A stretch of 64,000 nt of DNA from Lepidostoma basale (GCA_022606425.2 JAHDVF020000867.1:186001-250000); one strand, 5' to 3'. Shown: positions 22,481 to 34,673, counted from the stretch's first letter. The notes: a model not told the origin generated them from the sequence alone. Program-made: numbers and translations.

Positions 22481-23004
22481 GCACTGGAGATGGAGCCCGA
22501 AGTAGCCGTGTGATTAGACTCAGCCGGTCGCATTAATTGGCGCATGGCCTGCACTCCGCGGAGCAGTTGGCTGGTCCGGTGGCAGGGCGGCTGACCCGCA
22601 TCTGTCCGTCAGCGGCAGCGGTGACCTTCCCGGGATTATCTGCGTCGCGGTACGATATCATCGCTGGTTCAACTGCAGACATACTCGTATAGCGTCGTTA
22701 AACTCACGGAATATATTAGTACATATTATTCATTATTTATTCTATTTAATACATCTTTGTGTCTTGTTGCTTAATGAATTTGTTATCAATATAGTTTGTA
22801 TTTATTTATTGATCATTTACCATGTATGGTACGTGGTTTTAATAACTCCCAACTGAGGTCAAATATATTTATTAACAGTTGTTTTTCATACATCAGTATT
22901 ATTCAACTTTATTTATTGATCTTCTTCTATATTCGCTATCACTATGTGTTGTGGAATCATATTTGAATAACTTTCTGAAAAGCACTCTTCGTGGTTAGTC
23001 ATTT
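22481..23004. other. No gene recognised
   Basis: A GC-rich block (22490-22680) directly follows the LINE fragment, then AT-rich sequence. No identification. Confidence 0.3.
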
Positions 23005-23082
23005 TAAACTTATTATTATTATTTTGTTGAAAAAACTCCTTACATCATTACAGCGCGAGCCAAATCGATGTAAAGGGTGAAA
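23005..23082 (-). mobile_element. SINE-T, 3' tail only
   Basis: (TAT)n followed by TTTTGTTGAAAAAAC and GAGCCAAATCGATGTAAAGG is the reverse complement of the 3' end of the full SINE at 51900-51980 (TTTACATCGATTTGGCTC, CAACAAAATAATAATAA). Confidence 0.65.
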
Positions 23083-24699
23083 AAAAAGAATATCAAAGGA
23101 AATATACGAGTACATAGAACCTTTTGAATAGGAATATATAGATATTAAGGATATTGGAATATTAGGAAATATAGATATTAAATAATAGTAAAACTTGATA
23201 TTTAACCACAGTATGGTTATTATAATTGATATCAACTAGTTTCCCTTGGACCCAACCAATTTTAATAATCTTACCGTGGTTCAATACAAAGAGTTTTATT
23301 ATTTTATATCTCTAAGTTACTTTCTTTTTTCACACTTTTTTACAATATTCACAAACATGTTTCGGGACACAGAAGCATGTTTGGGAATAGTGCAAATGTG
23401 TTGTGAAATTTCAATGTTTTCAAAAAGTTGTTTGAAAGTTTATTGATCAATACGTAGTTTTAATACATACTTCATAGCTGGAGTAACTCGTTCTAGGGAT
23501 ATCTGGCTGTGATATGTATTTTTTTAAATCATATTCTTTAAAATATAACGTTTTATAATCGAATAAGAAATTTTCTAAACAAAAAGTGTGTTTTTATGAG
23601 TAATTGGGAATTTGAGGCAAATAATATTGTTTAATAATTTGGCATTGCTTTAGCCTGCAAATATTAGTTCAATGTAAAAGAGTGAGTAGGTACAGTGTTT
23701 TCATATGTTATTGAGGCGGGCTCTGCTGTCCCTGCCTGGTGATGGGAAGGAACTTGCAGAGCTGGTCAGACCTGCATGTGGGGTGTAGCGGGTAACGCGC
23801 CCACGCTAGGTGTAGAGAGATGCCAATCACTAATACTTATTCCGGAGCAAAAGACCGAAGAAATTGCCCCAATTTCAGTGCTCCGATTCCCTCATACCTA
23901 CCGTACTCTGCCTGTACACAGTAGGTACATGCCCAGACTGTATCCACGTATCAACTGCGAAGTACACCTGAATAGATCTTTTCACATTTTAATGGTTATT
24001 CTCAGTCACCGATTCTATTGTACTTCATAATTTTTGTTCCTATATTTATTCACAGTATTTGCTAGATAATCGTATGAAACATTACAAATATGTTTATCTT
24101 GTTGAGAAATTGCTACTTGTTACTCCTGAATTAAATTCGTTTGTATTTTTACTTATTTAAATTAACTCTGCATTTCTTCTATATTCACCATTACTTTGTG
24201 TTGCTGATTCATAAATATATTAATATATATATTTTTTTCTTTGTAATAACACACTTTTTTCCCCAAAAAATAAATTATATTACAAACATTTTTCGGGATA
24301 CAGAAGCCCTTCTTCGGTGTAATTAAAAATATACTTAACAAATTTTATCAAGATCACTGCATATATTTTTTATTTTTTTGAAAAAAATATGTGTTTATGC
24401 ATTATAAGATAAACTTAAAAATAAATATGTTTTTTTAAATACAATTTTTGTTCCAAAAAACTAACTATTTTGTTTTCTTTTTGTTTCAGGTATGAAGGAC
24501 AAAAATGGATTTCAACGTAATTTGGTAAAGTAATGATTATGTTTTCTAGTTCACGTTTCTTTGTCTTCCATAATATTGTATCACATAAGTGATATTATAT
24601 AAACATACTCTCGTTGACCCAACGGTATATTTTATTATTCGCCCTGCATAACATTCGTCGCCGCTTTTTAAGAAATAAACCGAAAGTTACTCTGCATAC
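23083..24699. other. No gene recognised
   Basis: AT-rich. CAACTAGTTTCCCTTGG at 23233 recurs at 51976, each next to a SINE 3' tail. CATTTTTCGGGATACAGAAGC at 24288 resembles CATGTTTCGGGACACAGAAGC at 23357, indicating a local duplication about 930 bp apart. No gene. Confidence 0.35.
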
Positions 24700-25030
24700 A
24701 CGGCGGGCATACGGGAACGATTTGTAATTACGCTTCTTCTCTTGCCACTGTGTTGGAAGTTTTGGCCGACTTTGCGTCATTTTCGGGGGCGTTGGGTGTT
24801 ATAGTTATGCTAACACCACACGTGGAGGCACCTTTGTAATTATACTCTATTCGCTGGTCTCCTATCGTCCTAGGGATTGGTTTGCAGCAAAGTGTAACAT
24901 TTTTTTGCTAGTTCCTGTGATGCCACTCGGGCCTTTAATGTAGTAGTTTCCCGTTGCTTTCCACATTTGTATACAGGAGGTTATTTAGGAGGTTTATTTA
25001 TTTACAGTTAGGTGTGTATATCTTTATAGT
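24700..25030 (-). repeat. Composite repeat adjoining a SINE
   Basis: Contains TAACACCACACGTGGA (also at 9840) and GTAGTAGTTTCCCGTTGCTT TCCACATTTGTATAC (also at 56560-56600, GTGGTAGTTTCCCGTTTCTT). All three loci are followed by SINE-T 3' sequence on the same strand, so it is probably part of a longer element. Confidence 0.45.
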
Positions 25031-25200
25031 TTTTAATTCTCGTGACATGTGTGATATATAATGAATCTATCGCCATTTTATTTTCACGTGAATTCTACAC
25101 CAGACTAAAGATAGTGTGATAATCACACGACCATCGCCGGGAATTGGACCCTGGACCTTTAGTGTGGTAATCATAGCTCTGGCCACTATGCCCCGAAGGA
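25031..25200 (-). mobile_element. tRNA-derived SINE-T, with complete tRNA head
   Basis: Minus strand from 25200: TCCTTCGGGGCATAGTGGCC (A-box region), GGTCCAATTCCCGGC (B-box region), TGTGATTATCACAC, AGTCTGGTGTAGAATTCACG, AAAATAAAATGGCGATAGAT. Same architecture as 51706-51980. Target duplication not resolved. Confidence 0.75.
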
Positions 25201-25654
25201 CGTCACTATATTATTATGACCCAATTTGAAAATGTGATCAAAATTATATTTTGTATTTTTTTTTAAATTCCATTAACGTCATTTCCAGATACCTTTGAAC
25301 TCTAGATAGTTAGTTAAATACTCGAATAATCATATTCCACAGCGGCTGTAATATAAAGTGTCAGTGAGCAGTGAGCAGTGAGCAATGAACGGAAGGTCAT
25401 CTCCGGCAGCCAGTCCACAATAGTGTCCCCTGGCCGGGCCGGTGGGAGGTCACGGCGATTATCCTTCGGAAAGACGTTCAATCCGCGCTATTAAGCTTTA
25501 ACTCACCCCGTCTGGCCTTAAACTTCTCTATTTCAAACAAATAAAAGAAATCTCAGATTTTTTTCTCACTCTTATTCTTTCTATGGTAATTGATATGCGA
25601 TTCATTTCCAAAGTAATTTAAACGGAAAATGAAGTAAACATTTTTATTTCTTCT
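25201..25654. other. No gene recognised
   Basis: GTCAGTGAGCAGTGAGCAGT shows a short GAGCAGT tandem (about 25361-25388). A GC-rich patch spans 25390-25480. Otherwise AT-rich. Confidence 0.4.
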
Positions 25655-26135
25655 TCTTCTTTTCGGCGCTGCAACCTTTGTACGATTTGACCTCTTCCAC
25701 AACTGTCCTCCACTGGCTCTTTTCCTTGGTCTTGGCCGCCAAGCTCCTCGATCCTGCGCTTTTTGCTCCCAGCAGGCCGATTCGCCCAACCTAGCCAGGT
25801 CAGCCAGAACATTGTCCATTAGGCGCTGTCTAGGCCTTCCTAGAGGTCTTACTCCAGTCGGTCTAGCCGCGTACAGGGCTTGATTGCTCTGGTCTCTTCG
25901 GCTCGGAATACATGCCCAATCCATGCTAGGTGACCGGCTGTCACGGTGCTGGGTCATAAGGGGCTGCTGGGTCATCGTACGGATCTCTTGGTTGGTCCTA
26001 TGCCTCCAAGTTCCCGCTGCAACACCGGGTCTGGGTCCCAGGATCATTCTAAATATCCTGTTCTCAAACCAGTAGATTCTTTGTTGTTCTTTTAGAGTCA
26101 TTGTCCATGACTCAGAACCATATGTCACCATTGGC
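25655..26135 (-). mobile_element. RTE-type LINE ORF2 tail
   Basis: The minus-strand frame starts MVTYGSESWTMTLKEQQRI and WFENRIFRMILGPRPG, later GRPRQRLMDNVLADLARLG and the QDRGAWRPR end. The YGSExW...ILGP...GRPRxR...W order is typical of RTE ORF2. The WxGHxxRM block is missing, replaced by a shifted segment around DSRSPSMDWACIPSRRDQS. The 3' side has a GAA-type simple repeat (AAGAAGAAGAAATAAAAATG). Dead copy. Confidence 0.7.
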
Positions 26136-26884
26136 TTGATGATGGTGTTATAAATACGCTTTTTTTCTTCCTATTGACATTATACGAGCATACTCGTACA
26201 GATTTTTTTAATGTTCAAATCTAATCAATCTACGGAATACAATTAGTTAATTCAATGGTTTAATTTAAAAATAATTCAAGGTTCTAATAAGGCCAGGGCC
26301 GGCCACAGTAATCCGCTACCGGGCGCCGCGCCGCGGATTGTTTTCAAAGTTTTTTAATCAAGCCGCATCTATTTATCTCACTCCCAGTTTGGGATCCCCG
26401 TTAATGTCCGTTTACCCTGGATTATAATAACTTAGTCTAACTTGAGCTAGCTTTAGTGGAGCTGAATTACTTTTTGTACTCGTAATAGTGCGGGTCTCGT
26501 GTACTTTAGAAGCTCCGTGCTTTCTGTACACCACCCCGCCCCTGTGCATACAAATGGAGAAATTCCAATTCCAATGGGATACCTTTTTTGTATTTGGAAT
26601 GTGAGATCGCTCTAATGAACATGTTTAAATAAGAAATGAAATATGTAATTTCACATATTGCTAACAGCGGAGAATGTAGAGCGATTGACATTATGAAAAA
26701 ATCGTTTTGGCCTCCTTAAATAATTATGTTATTGAACGTTGAGATTGAATAAAAAACCAAGTATATAAATTCTAAGGTATTTTGTCATTTCGAAACAGAT
26801 TTTAATGTAATTCGATCCAACCCAAACATATCAAGCTAACGATTGTATAAGCAACAACGATGGATACATTATTCTTTTTTGATG
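26136..26884. other. No gene recognised
   Basis: AT-rich with a GC-rich patch at 26290-26345. No assignment. Confidence 0.3.
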
Positions 26885-27090
26885 ACTCTACAGCTCATAT
26901 CTGGCTTGGCCTCCAAGCATTTCTGTCATCTACTGCAGCCTTCCAGTCTCTTATTTGTAGAAGTTGTGCAGCGTCCTTCCTCAACTCATCCTCCATCGGA
27001 GTCTAGGCCTGCCGACCCTTCTTCCTCCTGGATGTCCCTCGGGAGTTTTCATTCTCTCCACATGTCCAGTCTAGCATGTATCGAGAGCTT
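26885..27090 (-). mobile_element. LINE ORF2 tail, degenerate
   Basis: Minus-strand translation gives VERMKTPEGHPGGRRVGRPR LRW, then with a frameshift an ELRKDAAQLLQIRDWKAAV-like end with WRPSQI. This is the same post-RT architecture as other RTE tails but a separate family. Confidence 0.6.
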
Positions 27091-27770
27091 GGGTGCTTTG
27101 TAGACGTAATGCAGCTACTCATTATATCTATTGTGTCTTCAATAATTATGTGAAAACTCCAAGTTCATATATTTAAGATTTATTTTCCATCAATATTAAA
27201 ATGTATAATCCACCTATGTTACATAGTCCTCATGTCCAGTAATGAGTTGAACTCGAAAGGGTCCGGAGATTTGAGTAGTACTACTACACCTTTGCTGAAA
27301 CCTGAACTAACAAAATATCGTAGAATGTTTAGCACGTGTCTCTGAATAAAGTAGACCGAACAAGTTAGTACGCAGATCTGTAAGTTTTCCTCGAAGATTT
27401 GCGCTCAGATTTCATTATGCCGCGCGTTTTTTGAAGTATTTTAGCCCGAGACGCGTCCCAGGTCTTCTGTGCGAGCCCTCGAGGGACTTTTCAATATCCC
27501 CGAGAGCCCTTCAAGTATTCTTGCTTCCATCCAAGAATAAAGAAATATCGCTTTTGCCTTTAAAAATGTACTTAAGGACATTTTTATTCGCTGTTGGTAA
27601 GAAATTAAATCAACCTTCATACATTATGTGCACTTTGTTCAATCTTGTGTTTCTCTACTCGGTGGAGTATATAAATGTTAATATATAATAACTTGTTGAA
27701 CATTTTGTTTTTTAAAAATAGAATTATCAACAATTGACGTGATTTTTTTCATAAATTTAAATATTTAAAC
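27091..27770. other. No gene recognised
   Basis: AT-rich; nothing identified apart from weak similarity of AAGTTAGTACGCAGAT near 27363 to 18166. Confidence 0.3.
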
Positions 27771-27850
27771 TTAAATAATAATTGAATAAAACGATGTTTT
27801 TTTAACTGCTTTCGCTTTTGTATTTATTTCGACAGCGACCGGTTTCGCCA
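27771..27850 (+). repeat. Single-copy arm of the 19056-19185 palindrome repeat
   Basis: AATAATTGAATAAAACGATG, then TTTTTTTAACTGCTTTCGCT, TTTGTATTTATTTCGACAGC and GACCGG align with the left palindrome arm. Here the sequence runs on as TTTCGCCAGGCTCGCTGG. Confidence 0.75.
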
Positions 27851-30697
27851 GGCTCGCTGGCATTGACAGACTGGTCTTTAAACTTAAAGTGCCTCTGGTG
27901 TGCCGGTGTAAGCCACCGTATGGTATGTAGTATTTTGTACAAATTGTCAAAGCGCGTATTCCTAAAAATACATCAAATGGCGGCCAAAACACATAGTTTG
28001 TTCTCATTTACAGTGTACATAGCTACACCAAGAAGAATCTGCTTGTCTTGATGTTACGAGGACTCGTGGAAGCGGGGGATTGCCGACAATTGATTTGATC
28101 TGTACACGTCGCTAATAGATGGTAACAGATGGTTTCTGTGGCCCTTGAACCCGCCGTGTTTCATCTCTAAATAGTTGCTCCCTCGACACCACTAGGTACA
28201 TGTACCTACACACCGATATCAAAACAATTTAACTTGTGAATATTAATTATAAATATTAAAGTGTGTTCCACGATTGATTTGTGACAACAATCAACTAACC
28301 ACTCCAACTCTGAAGTACATAGTAGACAAAGAAAAACATACCTATATTGTTAAATACCTTTTTGTATCCTCCTGGCCTCAGTTATGATCTTCGTGACCCT
28401 CGTTAGTGTCCAGTTATTGATAATTGTAGTAATTCTTGGACAACTATCCCTGCGGCTCGCAGCTTGGAGGACTCTTCTGCGACAGCCGAAACATGCCTCG
28501 GTTTGATCTGTTTTCCGATTTTACTTCTACTCGCCACCAGCCGTTCTGGATTAAATCGAACCCTTCTCAATAAGTTTACTATTCACAAACGCGCGCTTAT
28601 TTAGTACGTTTATTTTATTATGTTTCCTACCCTTTCAAATAATGGGTGTCATTCACTCCAACTCTTTTGGATGTTTTTGTACCCCCGTATCTAGATTCCA
28701 GCGAGTTCACGCTACACGTGTTTTCTAATGGATTCGAGGCGAAATGGGAACTGTGTAGATTATGGACCTTTTTTGTTCGCAGACCGGCGAAATCGGGTCA
28801 TTTTTTGCTTCGAAATAAGCTTTTTCCTGTTTCCACAATTTCCATCGCAAAAAAATGAGCACTCCTCCTTCCCTCGCAGTTTGTGGGTCAGACGGAAGGG
28901 GTGGGCCGAGACTCCTGTCTAGTCTCCGCTGCAGACTCCGCAATGGTTGACAATCCGCGGCGCGCGACCTCGCAAGTAACGCGTTACATATGCTAGGATA
29001 CGAATGTTGATGATGGAGTATCGCGAAGAAAAACGGGACATCGCCCAGATTTACTACACCTCAGACAATTTGAGACCGATGGAAAACACGACATCTTGTT
29101 TAGAATGATTGACTGGGACATGGCATATGAAGAACAAATTTACTCACGATGGAGTGAAACGCGGCATTCTGTAGCTAGATGGAACGTGGGGTCTTGTAGA
29201 AAACGATTACTTTGATGGAGGGAAGCGTGACATCGCGTATAACACAATATTAAGAACGAGGGAAAGTAGAATAAAAAACATGTTTTTGTGTAGACCGCGA
29301 CGTAAACACGAAACATTTAAAAATGGAAATTAAATAAGCGACATCTGTATTTCTAAATTAGAGTTGACGTTCTACTTTCGAGTCGGACTCTCGGCCGCGG
29401 AGTCATGGCGATGTAATAATATTCCTAAGGTTGCCGAGTTCTGAAACGGCGAGTACGTGAACGGCGGTAGTGGTGTATGGTATATAGAACGATCTTGGCC
29501 ATCGGAAAACTCGCCAAGGATCTGAGGGATATTAATGGGGGCCCGGGCTACCCCCGCGCCCCGCTCTGATTACGCGCGGCTGTTCATGAGACTTTTACGA
29601 TTTGATTCGCATTTGAGCTTCTTCCCGCCAGCCATCCAAGTGGCCATTGTGTAAGGTGTATTATGCTGTCGATAGCGTAATTTGCCAGTCCCGGCACGTA
29701 CTCACTCGGAGCAAGCACTCTGCAGTCGGCAGACCTTCCTGCTGCGTGTCTATCATCGGGGTTTACAAAGTTATCTTGTTGTTGGATATTGAAGTGTCTG
29801 CACTTCATTGTTTTTTTCGCCGGGCATGGCCGCTAGGTGGACAAGTTATTTCTGATGCCAAAAATAATTATTGCATTGTCATTGGTTATTAATTCATCGC
29901 AATTATGTATCCGTCTTTAATTTCCTTAAAATATCAATTCATAAATAATTATGTATTTAAACTTATTATTTTAAATTTATACACTCAGAATATTAAGGGA
30001 TATAGTTCTGCAGACGTTATTGTAATATATTGCATAAAAAGTTTTAAAAAAGTATTTCGTGATGGAGCTTGAACCAGCAACCCTGGCTGTCTTGATGGAG
30101 TGTAATTAATAGTTTGGTTGTAGTACCTTTAGAATGGCATTTATCAAATATCGAAGTATATCGGAGTTTTACATCTTACGCGCTCGTGTAAAAATCGTTG
30201 TTACATGAATTATTGTTTTCCTTGTGAGATTTTATGCAATAACTTTATACCACTCTTTTGTTCACAGCAATGAATGTCAATGTCGGTCATTTTCCGAGAA
30301 TATTGTTATTGTTATGGATAGGTACATAATTATTGCGATAACCACACGCGCGAGATAAGATAGGAGTGGTGCTGATTTTATTTTTATTTGGCGGTGTTTG
30401 TGATAACATCGTAATTGCGCTTGCTGCATGCTATCTTTTTAGGCGGGATACTCGATTGGTCCGGTGGCTTATATTGTAGTTTATGGCGTAGATACTTTCA
30501 GAGAGAGACGAACATATAGATCTCTTGGCAAAACAATAAGGGAATATGACCATCTCGACTCTTGTTATATTTACCATCATCAACAACAGTCCGTAGTCTG
30601 GCATTATCAAATGTGTCGAGATCAGTAAAGTCTCCACTGATCTACTAGAGTTAATGGAGTAAAATACCTAATGAAATAATTTTAAGTATTGGTAATA
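27851..30697. other. No gene recognised; degenerate tandem motif
   Basis: From about 28999 to 29260 a phrase like GATGGA-(n)-CG(T/C)GACATC-(n)-TGTAGA recurs at irregular spacing (28999, 29086, 29149, 29178, 29214), suggesting a decayed minisatellite. 29500-29580 is GC-rich. No coding gene could be supported. Confidence 0.3.
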
Positions 30698-31028
30698 GGG
30701 GAAGGGGGGGCTAGTTGTTACAAAAAAATTAAAAGTTGAATATCTGATAACTGTTTATTTTGAGAGACATCATATTGATTATATCTTAAAGTACGTGTAT
30801 TAAAATATAATAAAACAATTTGCATGTGTTCATAGAAAGTCCACAAAAATAATTATAGAATTTATAAAAAAAAAATCAAAGTGTAACAATGTGCCCCACG
30901 GGGGGGCAAGTTGTTACAAGGTGGGGGCACGTTGTTACGAACTAAAACAAAAATCAAACATGTATGTAATTGTTAACAATAATATGTAAAATATATATAA
31001 TAACATGTAAAATTTAATTTTTGAATAT

Positions 31029-31760
31029 TTAATCGCTTAAATCTATGTCCGAATCACAATTTTGGCATCTAAAATTAACTTTATCGCAATGAATGCAGGA
31101 AATGTGAGCCCATTTATTGCATGCGGTGCAATGGATCCATTCCCGTCCAGGTTTAGAGCAATCAAAACTCTCCATACATACCAAACACAGACATTCTTCA
31201 TGTTCCGAGTCGGAAGAAGAATCCAGTACTTGCTTCTACTTCAGTTTCTTCTACTGTTTTTTTTTTTAAATGCACACATCGAAATGTTTTTTGTTATTGA
31301 TGAAGCGGCCTGTTTTTGTTTTCTCGAGCTCTCTTCCAGTTCGATTTGGTTCTTAACCGGAGTGTCAGTCAATATTGCTGATTAAATTTTTCTTCTGGAA
31401 TAATTAACCCCCTTTCTTGGTTCAGATTTAGGATATGGCCTTATTTGTTCAGGCGTGGTATGCTGTATTTTATTGATGCCACTTGTTGATGGCTGCGGTC
31501 CCGTGAAAATAGATAATTTCTCTTCTTGATTTTAAGGTAGAGCTTCACAACTGAAGGTTGCAGGTTATAAAGGAGAAGATGAATGTGGTTCATTGACCAT
31601 AGAAACGGTTTCTGCCATGGTTTCGTTGATATTATCTATTGATACACTTTCAGTGCTAACGTTCTCAGGCATTGGACGATCGGTAATTTCGGAAGGCTCG
31701 AAGTCTTCCTCTGAAAAGACATCTCGATTATATGGCTATATAGTATCTATATAAATATAA
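31029..31760 (-). pseudogene. Pogo-like transposase C-terminus: linker and C4HC3-type finger
   Basis: The frame-corrected reading contains DFEPSEITDRP, the usual phrase just after the DDE_1 domain in insect pogo-like transposases, then a Ser/Pro-rich linker with EQIRPYPKSEPRKG and ILTDTPVKNQIE. It ends in CLCLVCMESFDC, EWIHCTACNKWAHISC and FRCQNC, a PHD-like Cys/His finger, followed by SDIDLSD and a stop at 31029-31031. At least one stop (around 31540) and frame changes interrupt the linker. The finger itself is intact. Confidence 0.72.
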
Positions 31761-31849
31761 TGTAAGCTCATTTTCCTGATCGACCGAAAATATATTCCGA
31801 GGCTTGTTGTAGCCCACTAAGTTAGATGTGGTTGGACCATTCTCTTGAC

Positions 31850-32004
31850 GTTTTACGTAACGATGTAATGTCATAAAATTTACTTTGTATGCTTCGGCAG
31901 CTCTTCGAATAGATATATTTTTTTCTGTTACTTCTTTAGCTGCTCTTTTGTAGGTCTCCTCGGAAATTTTACCCCAATTGTTTTTTTTTATATGTCCGTA
32001 CCAT
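31850..32004 (-). pseudogene. Pogo-like transposase N-terminal HTH (psq-type)
   Basis: An ATG at 32004 begins MVRTYKKKQLG, followed by a stop; the frame then resumes one base away as KISEETYKRAAKEVTEKN, ISIRRAAEAYKVNFMTLHRY VK. The AA-(n)-G-S-IRxAAxxY-(n)-TLxRxVK pattern is the pipsqueak-type helix-turn-helix used for TIR binding. The break sits by an A-rich run, as expected for a slippage indel. Confidence 0.7.
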
Positions 32005-32589
32005 TGTTATATAAAATCTAGAACAATAATAATAAATAGTTTAATAATTTTATATAAATATGCTATTTGAAGTTAAAGGGAAACGTATTGGGGCTAGTTG
32101 TTACAGTAACAACTTGCCCCCCCATCGTTGTAACAACTAGCCCCCCTGACCCAAAATGAAAACAAATTGCTATAACATTAACACGGAAAGTGTTATTATT
32201 TCGATATATTATCTTAATGTAAGCAGAGACATGTAGAGTTTTACCAATTTACTTAGAATCAACTTACCTCTTATAGTTAGTGAACAATTAAACTTCAAAA
32301 TCAGTCAACGAAAGTTACTTTCAGATACGAAATGCACTATAATCGAGTTTATTTGAATTACGCACGACTGGCAAGAGCGAAGTTCCGTCGAGCACCGCGG
32401 ATACGATACTTGGACATACTATGTGACACATAAGCCACAGAACCTAGTAGTGGGGGAGTTATTTAGAATGTAACAACTTGCCCCTGTAACAACTAGCCCC
32501 CCCTTCCCCTACCTATTGTTAACATTAATTACAACAAACGCGCTTAGAGTTAACATATTTAAAACATGCAAAATTAATTAAAAAAAACT

Positions 32590-32770
32590 TGGACTTGGAT
32601 CTTCTCGCTTACAGCGGTTCAGCTCATGTGGCTATTCCTCTTACGTCTGATGGGAACATTGTTGGAAGGTGATTTGGTGGGTTGTTCGTTTATGCCGGGG
32701 CATGATTTGTGTGGCCCGGAGTGTTCCTCTGAAGGAGGATCAATTTTGGACGCTTGTGGCGGCTCGAGGT
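32590..32770 (-). mobile_element. Family B 3' UTR
   Basis: GGATCTTCTCGCTTACAGCG, GGCTATTCCTCTTACGTCTG, GTGTTCCTCTGAAGGAGGAT. It is contiguous, on the same strand, with the Jockey-like RT fragment to its right, for which it could be the 3' UTR. Confidence 0.7.
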
Positions 32771-32796
32771 GTTAGGGTCGTAATTTGAGAGGTCTT

Positions 32797-33400
32797 TTAT
32801 TGTGGGGTTAGATGTGAAGGGAGTCCTTTGTAAAAACGTTCGGCAAGTTTCAGAATGAATTCATCTATCGGGATTCCCAATTCTAGGTGCAGTTGTGTGA
32901 TCCTGGCCCATGAAGGCGCATCAAGCGATAAACGGATAGCCTTATTTTGCAGGATTTGGAGTTTTCGTATGTGATTCGAAGCTGCATAGACCCAGATTGG
33001 GACTGCGTAAGTGAAGATCGGCCTTATGACCGTTTTGTATATCAGGAGTTTATTGTCGGTGCTTAGTTTGCTGTTTCTAGCTAACATTGGATAGAGGGCT
33101 GAGATTGCTCTTGGCGCGGCCTTGACTTTATTTGTAATGTGTGGCCTGCATGTCAGCTTAGAATCCAAGGTAACCCCAAGGTATTTGATTGTTTTGGTCC
33201 AAGGAACGTCTTGGCCGAACATTTTTATGTTGGGAATGTTTGGAGGAATGTGTCTTTTACTGAAAAGGGTCGCTGCGCTTTTACTCGGGTTGATGGTAAT
33301 GCGCCAGTTTCTGCACCACACCTCTAGCACATCGGCCTGTTTTTGCACCCTGCGGGTCGCGAGAAGCGGCCTTTTAGAACTCAAATGAAAGGTTTCTATG
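32797..33400 (-). mobile_element. Jockey-clade LINE, reverse transcriptase C-terminal part
   Basis: A minus-strand frame of 195 codons contains WRITINPSKSAATLFSKR, IKYLGVTLDSKLTCRPHI, LSTDNKLLIYKTVIRPIFTY and LAERFYKGLPSHLTPQ before the stop. These are the RT thumb and post-RT blocks of Jockey-type ORF2 (NPSKSxAxLF, KYLGVxLD, NKLLxYKTxIRPIxTY). The palm catalytic motifs are missing through 5' truncation. The frame is still open, implying a young insertion. Confidence 0.85.
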
Positions 33401-34673
33401 AAATTTTGAAGATCAAAAATCTTGAACGCTTTAGAGTTGTTAGGTACACATCTATCTCAGATAATTCTTAATTTACTTCATAGCATATTTATTGCAATAT
33501 TTGACTTCCGCCAATTTAGCAACTTGCACAACTTACAAATGCAAGTTTCGGCTTGCAGGGGGTGTTTCCACTTAGGGTACGGCCACACCGGAGTGCCAGA
33601 GTGGGAGTCAAGATGAACCCCTGGAGAACCAACGCACAGCGTACTGTGGGACCGGCCACACGCGATATTTCCCCCCGCTCTGTCTGCGGGCGCGCACTGC
33701 GCGAGTGTGTCAGCCGGCCGCCCGTCTCTGCACCTTGGGCGGCCGCCAAGTCTCGTACACTATCGACTATTAACCCATTTGCTTCTTCCTTAACTTTCGA
33801 GGGAAAAATATCCTCTCGCGACGCAGAAATATGACGGAATATGTCACTGCTCGCGGGCAACCCGAAATAAAATCTAATGCTTATCTCAAATTAATTATTT
33901 TCAAATTTTAGACGCCCGAAATACTACATCACTGTGTGATTCTGCAATCTTATTTGCCTTAAAAAGAAAAGCCAGAAATATATAAATTAACGGGAGTGGA
34001 CATTGGATTAAATGAGTTCCTCTTATTTTAAAATATTCTCTGTGGCCGGCCTAGCTGAGGACGTTTCGCGTGCAATTCCCCGAAGAAACGAGATTATTAA
34101 TACCAGATTTTGGAAGGTTTTGGAATTTGCAAATATTCTATCCCCTCTAATTCCTAGCGGTCCACGCTTCCTCGGCAGGTTAATGAGTCAAGCTCTCACC
34201 TCTGCGGATGTGGTGTGGACCAAATCCGTGCAGGTGAGGTATTAATAATATCTACAGCAACCCCGGCCAATTACCGAGACGTCTTCATGCGCTCCTATCC
34301 ACTGTAATTTTCTAACAAGCTCTTAGGAAATGATTTCTCCATCAATACGGCTATCCATTTCACTCCCCACTGTACCTACTGGAAGGCCGGTACAGTGGGC
34401 TGCCCACTTAGGTACTACAACTACGCGAGTCTATAATCATTGCGAGTTACTAACAAGAAATGCTTAAATTACCTTCCGCACTTGACAGTTCTGACGAGTT
34501 CATAAATAATATTATATGTTTATAGCAGTCTTGTAACAAATAATAAAAGTATGACTTGGTTGCACTCCGGTTTATATTTACTTTTGACCATTGATTGATC
34601 AAAGTTAAAGTTTAGTAATATCGGGATTACATATTAATCCTTTTAAGATTTTAGTGAAAAAACACGGCATTTG
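33401..34673. other. No gene recognised; GC-rich repeat-like block
   Basis: TAGGGTACGGCCACACCGGA at 33575 opens a GC-rich block to about 33745 that resembles the end of non-autonomous DNA elements; a partner end was not found. A 93-codon + frame across it has no homology. Confidence 0.3.

Larger units (their letters stand above)
30698..32509 (-). mobile_element. Pogo-like DNA transposon, internally deleted
   Basis: 1812 bp, ends GGGGAAGGGGGGGCTAGTTG and its exact inverse, with perfect terminal inverted repeats of about 25 bp and TA target duplications (30696-30697, 32510-32511). Subterminal repeats of the same motif (GGGGGGCAAGTTGTTAC-type) occur at 30898-30940, 32089-32145 and 32468-32495. 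Minus-strand coding remnants are an HTH_psq-like N-terminus (31850-32004) and a post-DDE linker plus Cys/His finger C-terminus (31029-31760). The DDE catalytic core is absent, so this copy needs a transposase in trans. Confidence 0.8.

Noticed and set aside
30880..32160. CRISPR-like repeated GTTGTTAC motifs
   Set aside because: Irregular spacing and both orientations at transposon ends; these are subterminal repeats of a eukaryotic element.
33553..33834. 93-codon + frame and 114-codon minus frame
   Set aside because: Open on both strands because of GC richness; no family signature, and the start resembles a transposon end.
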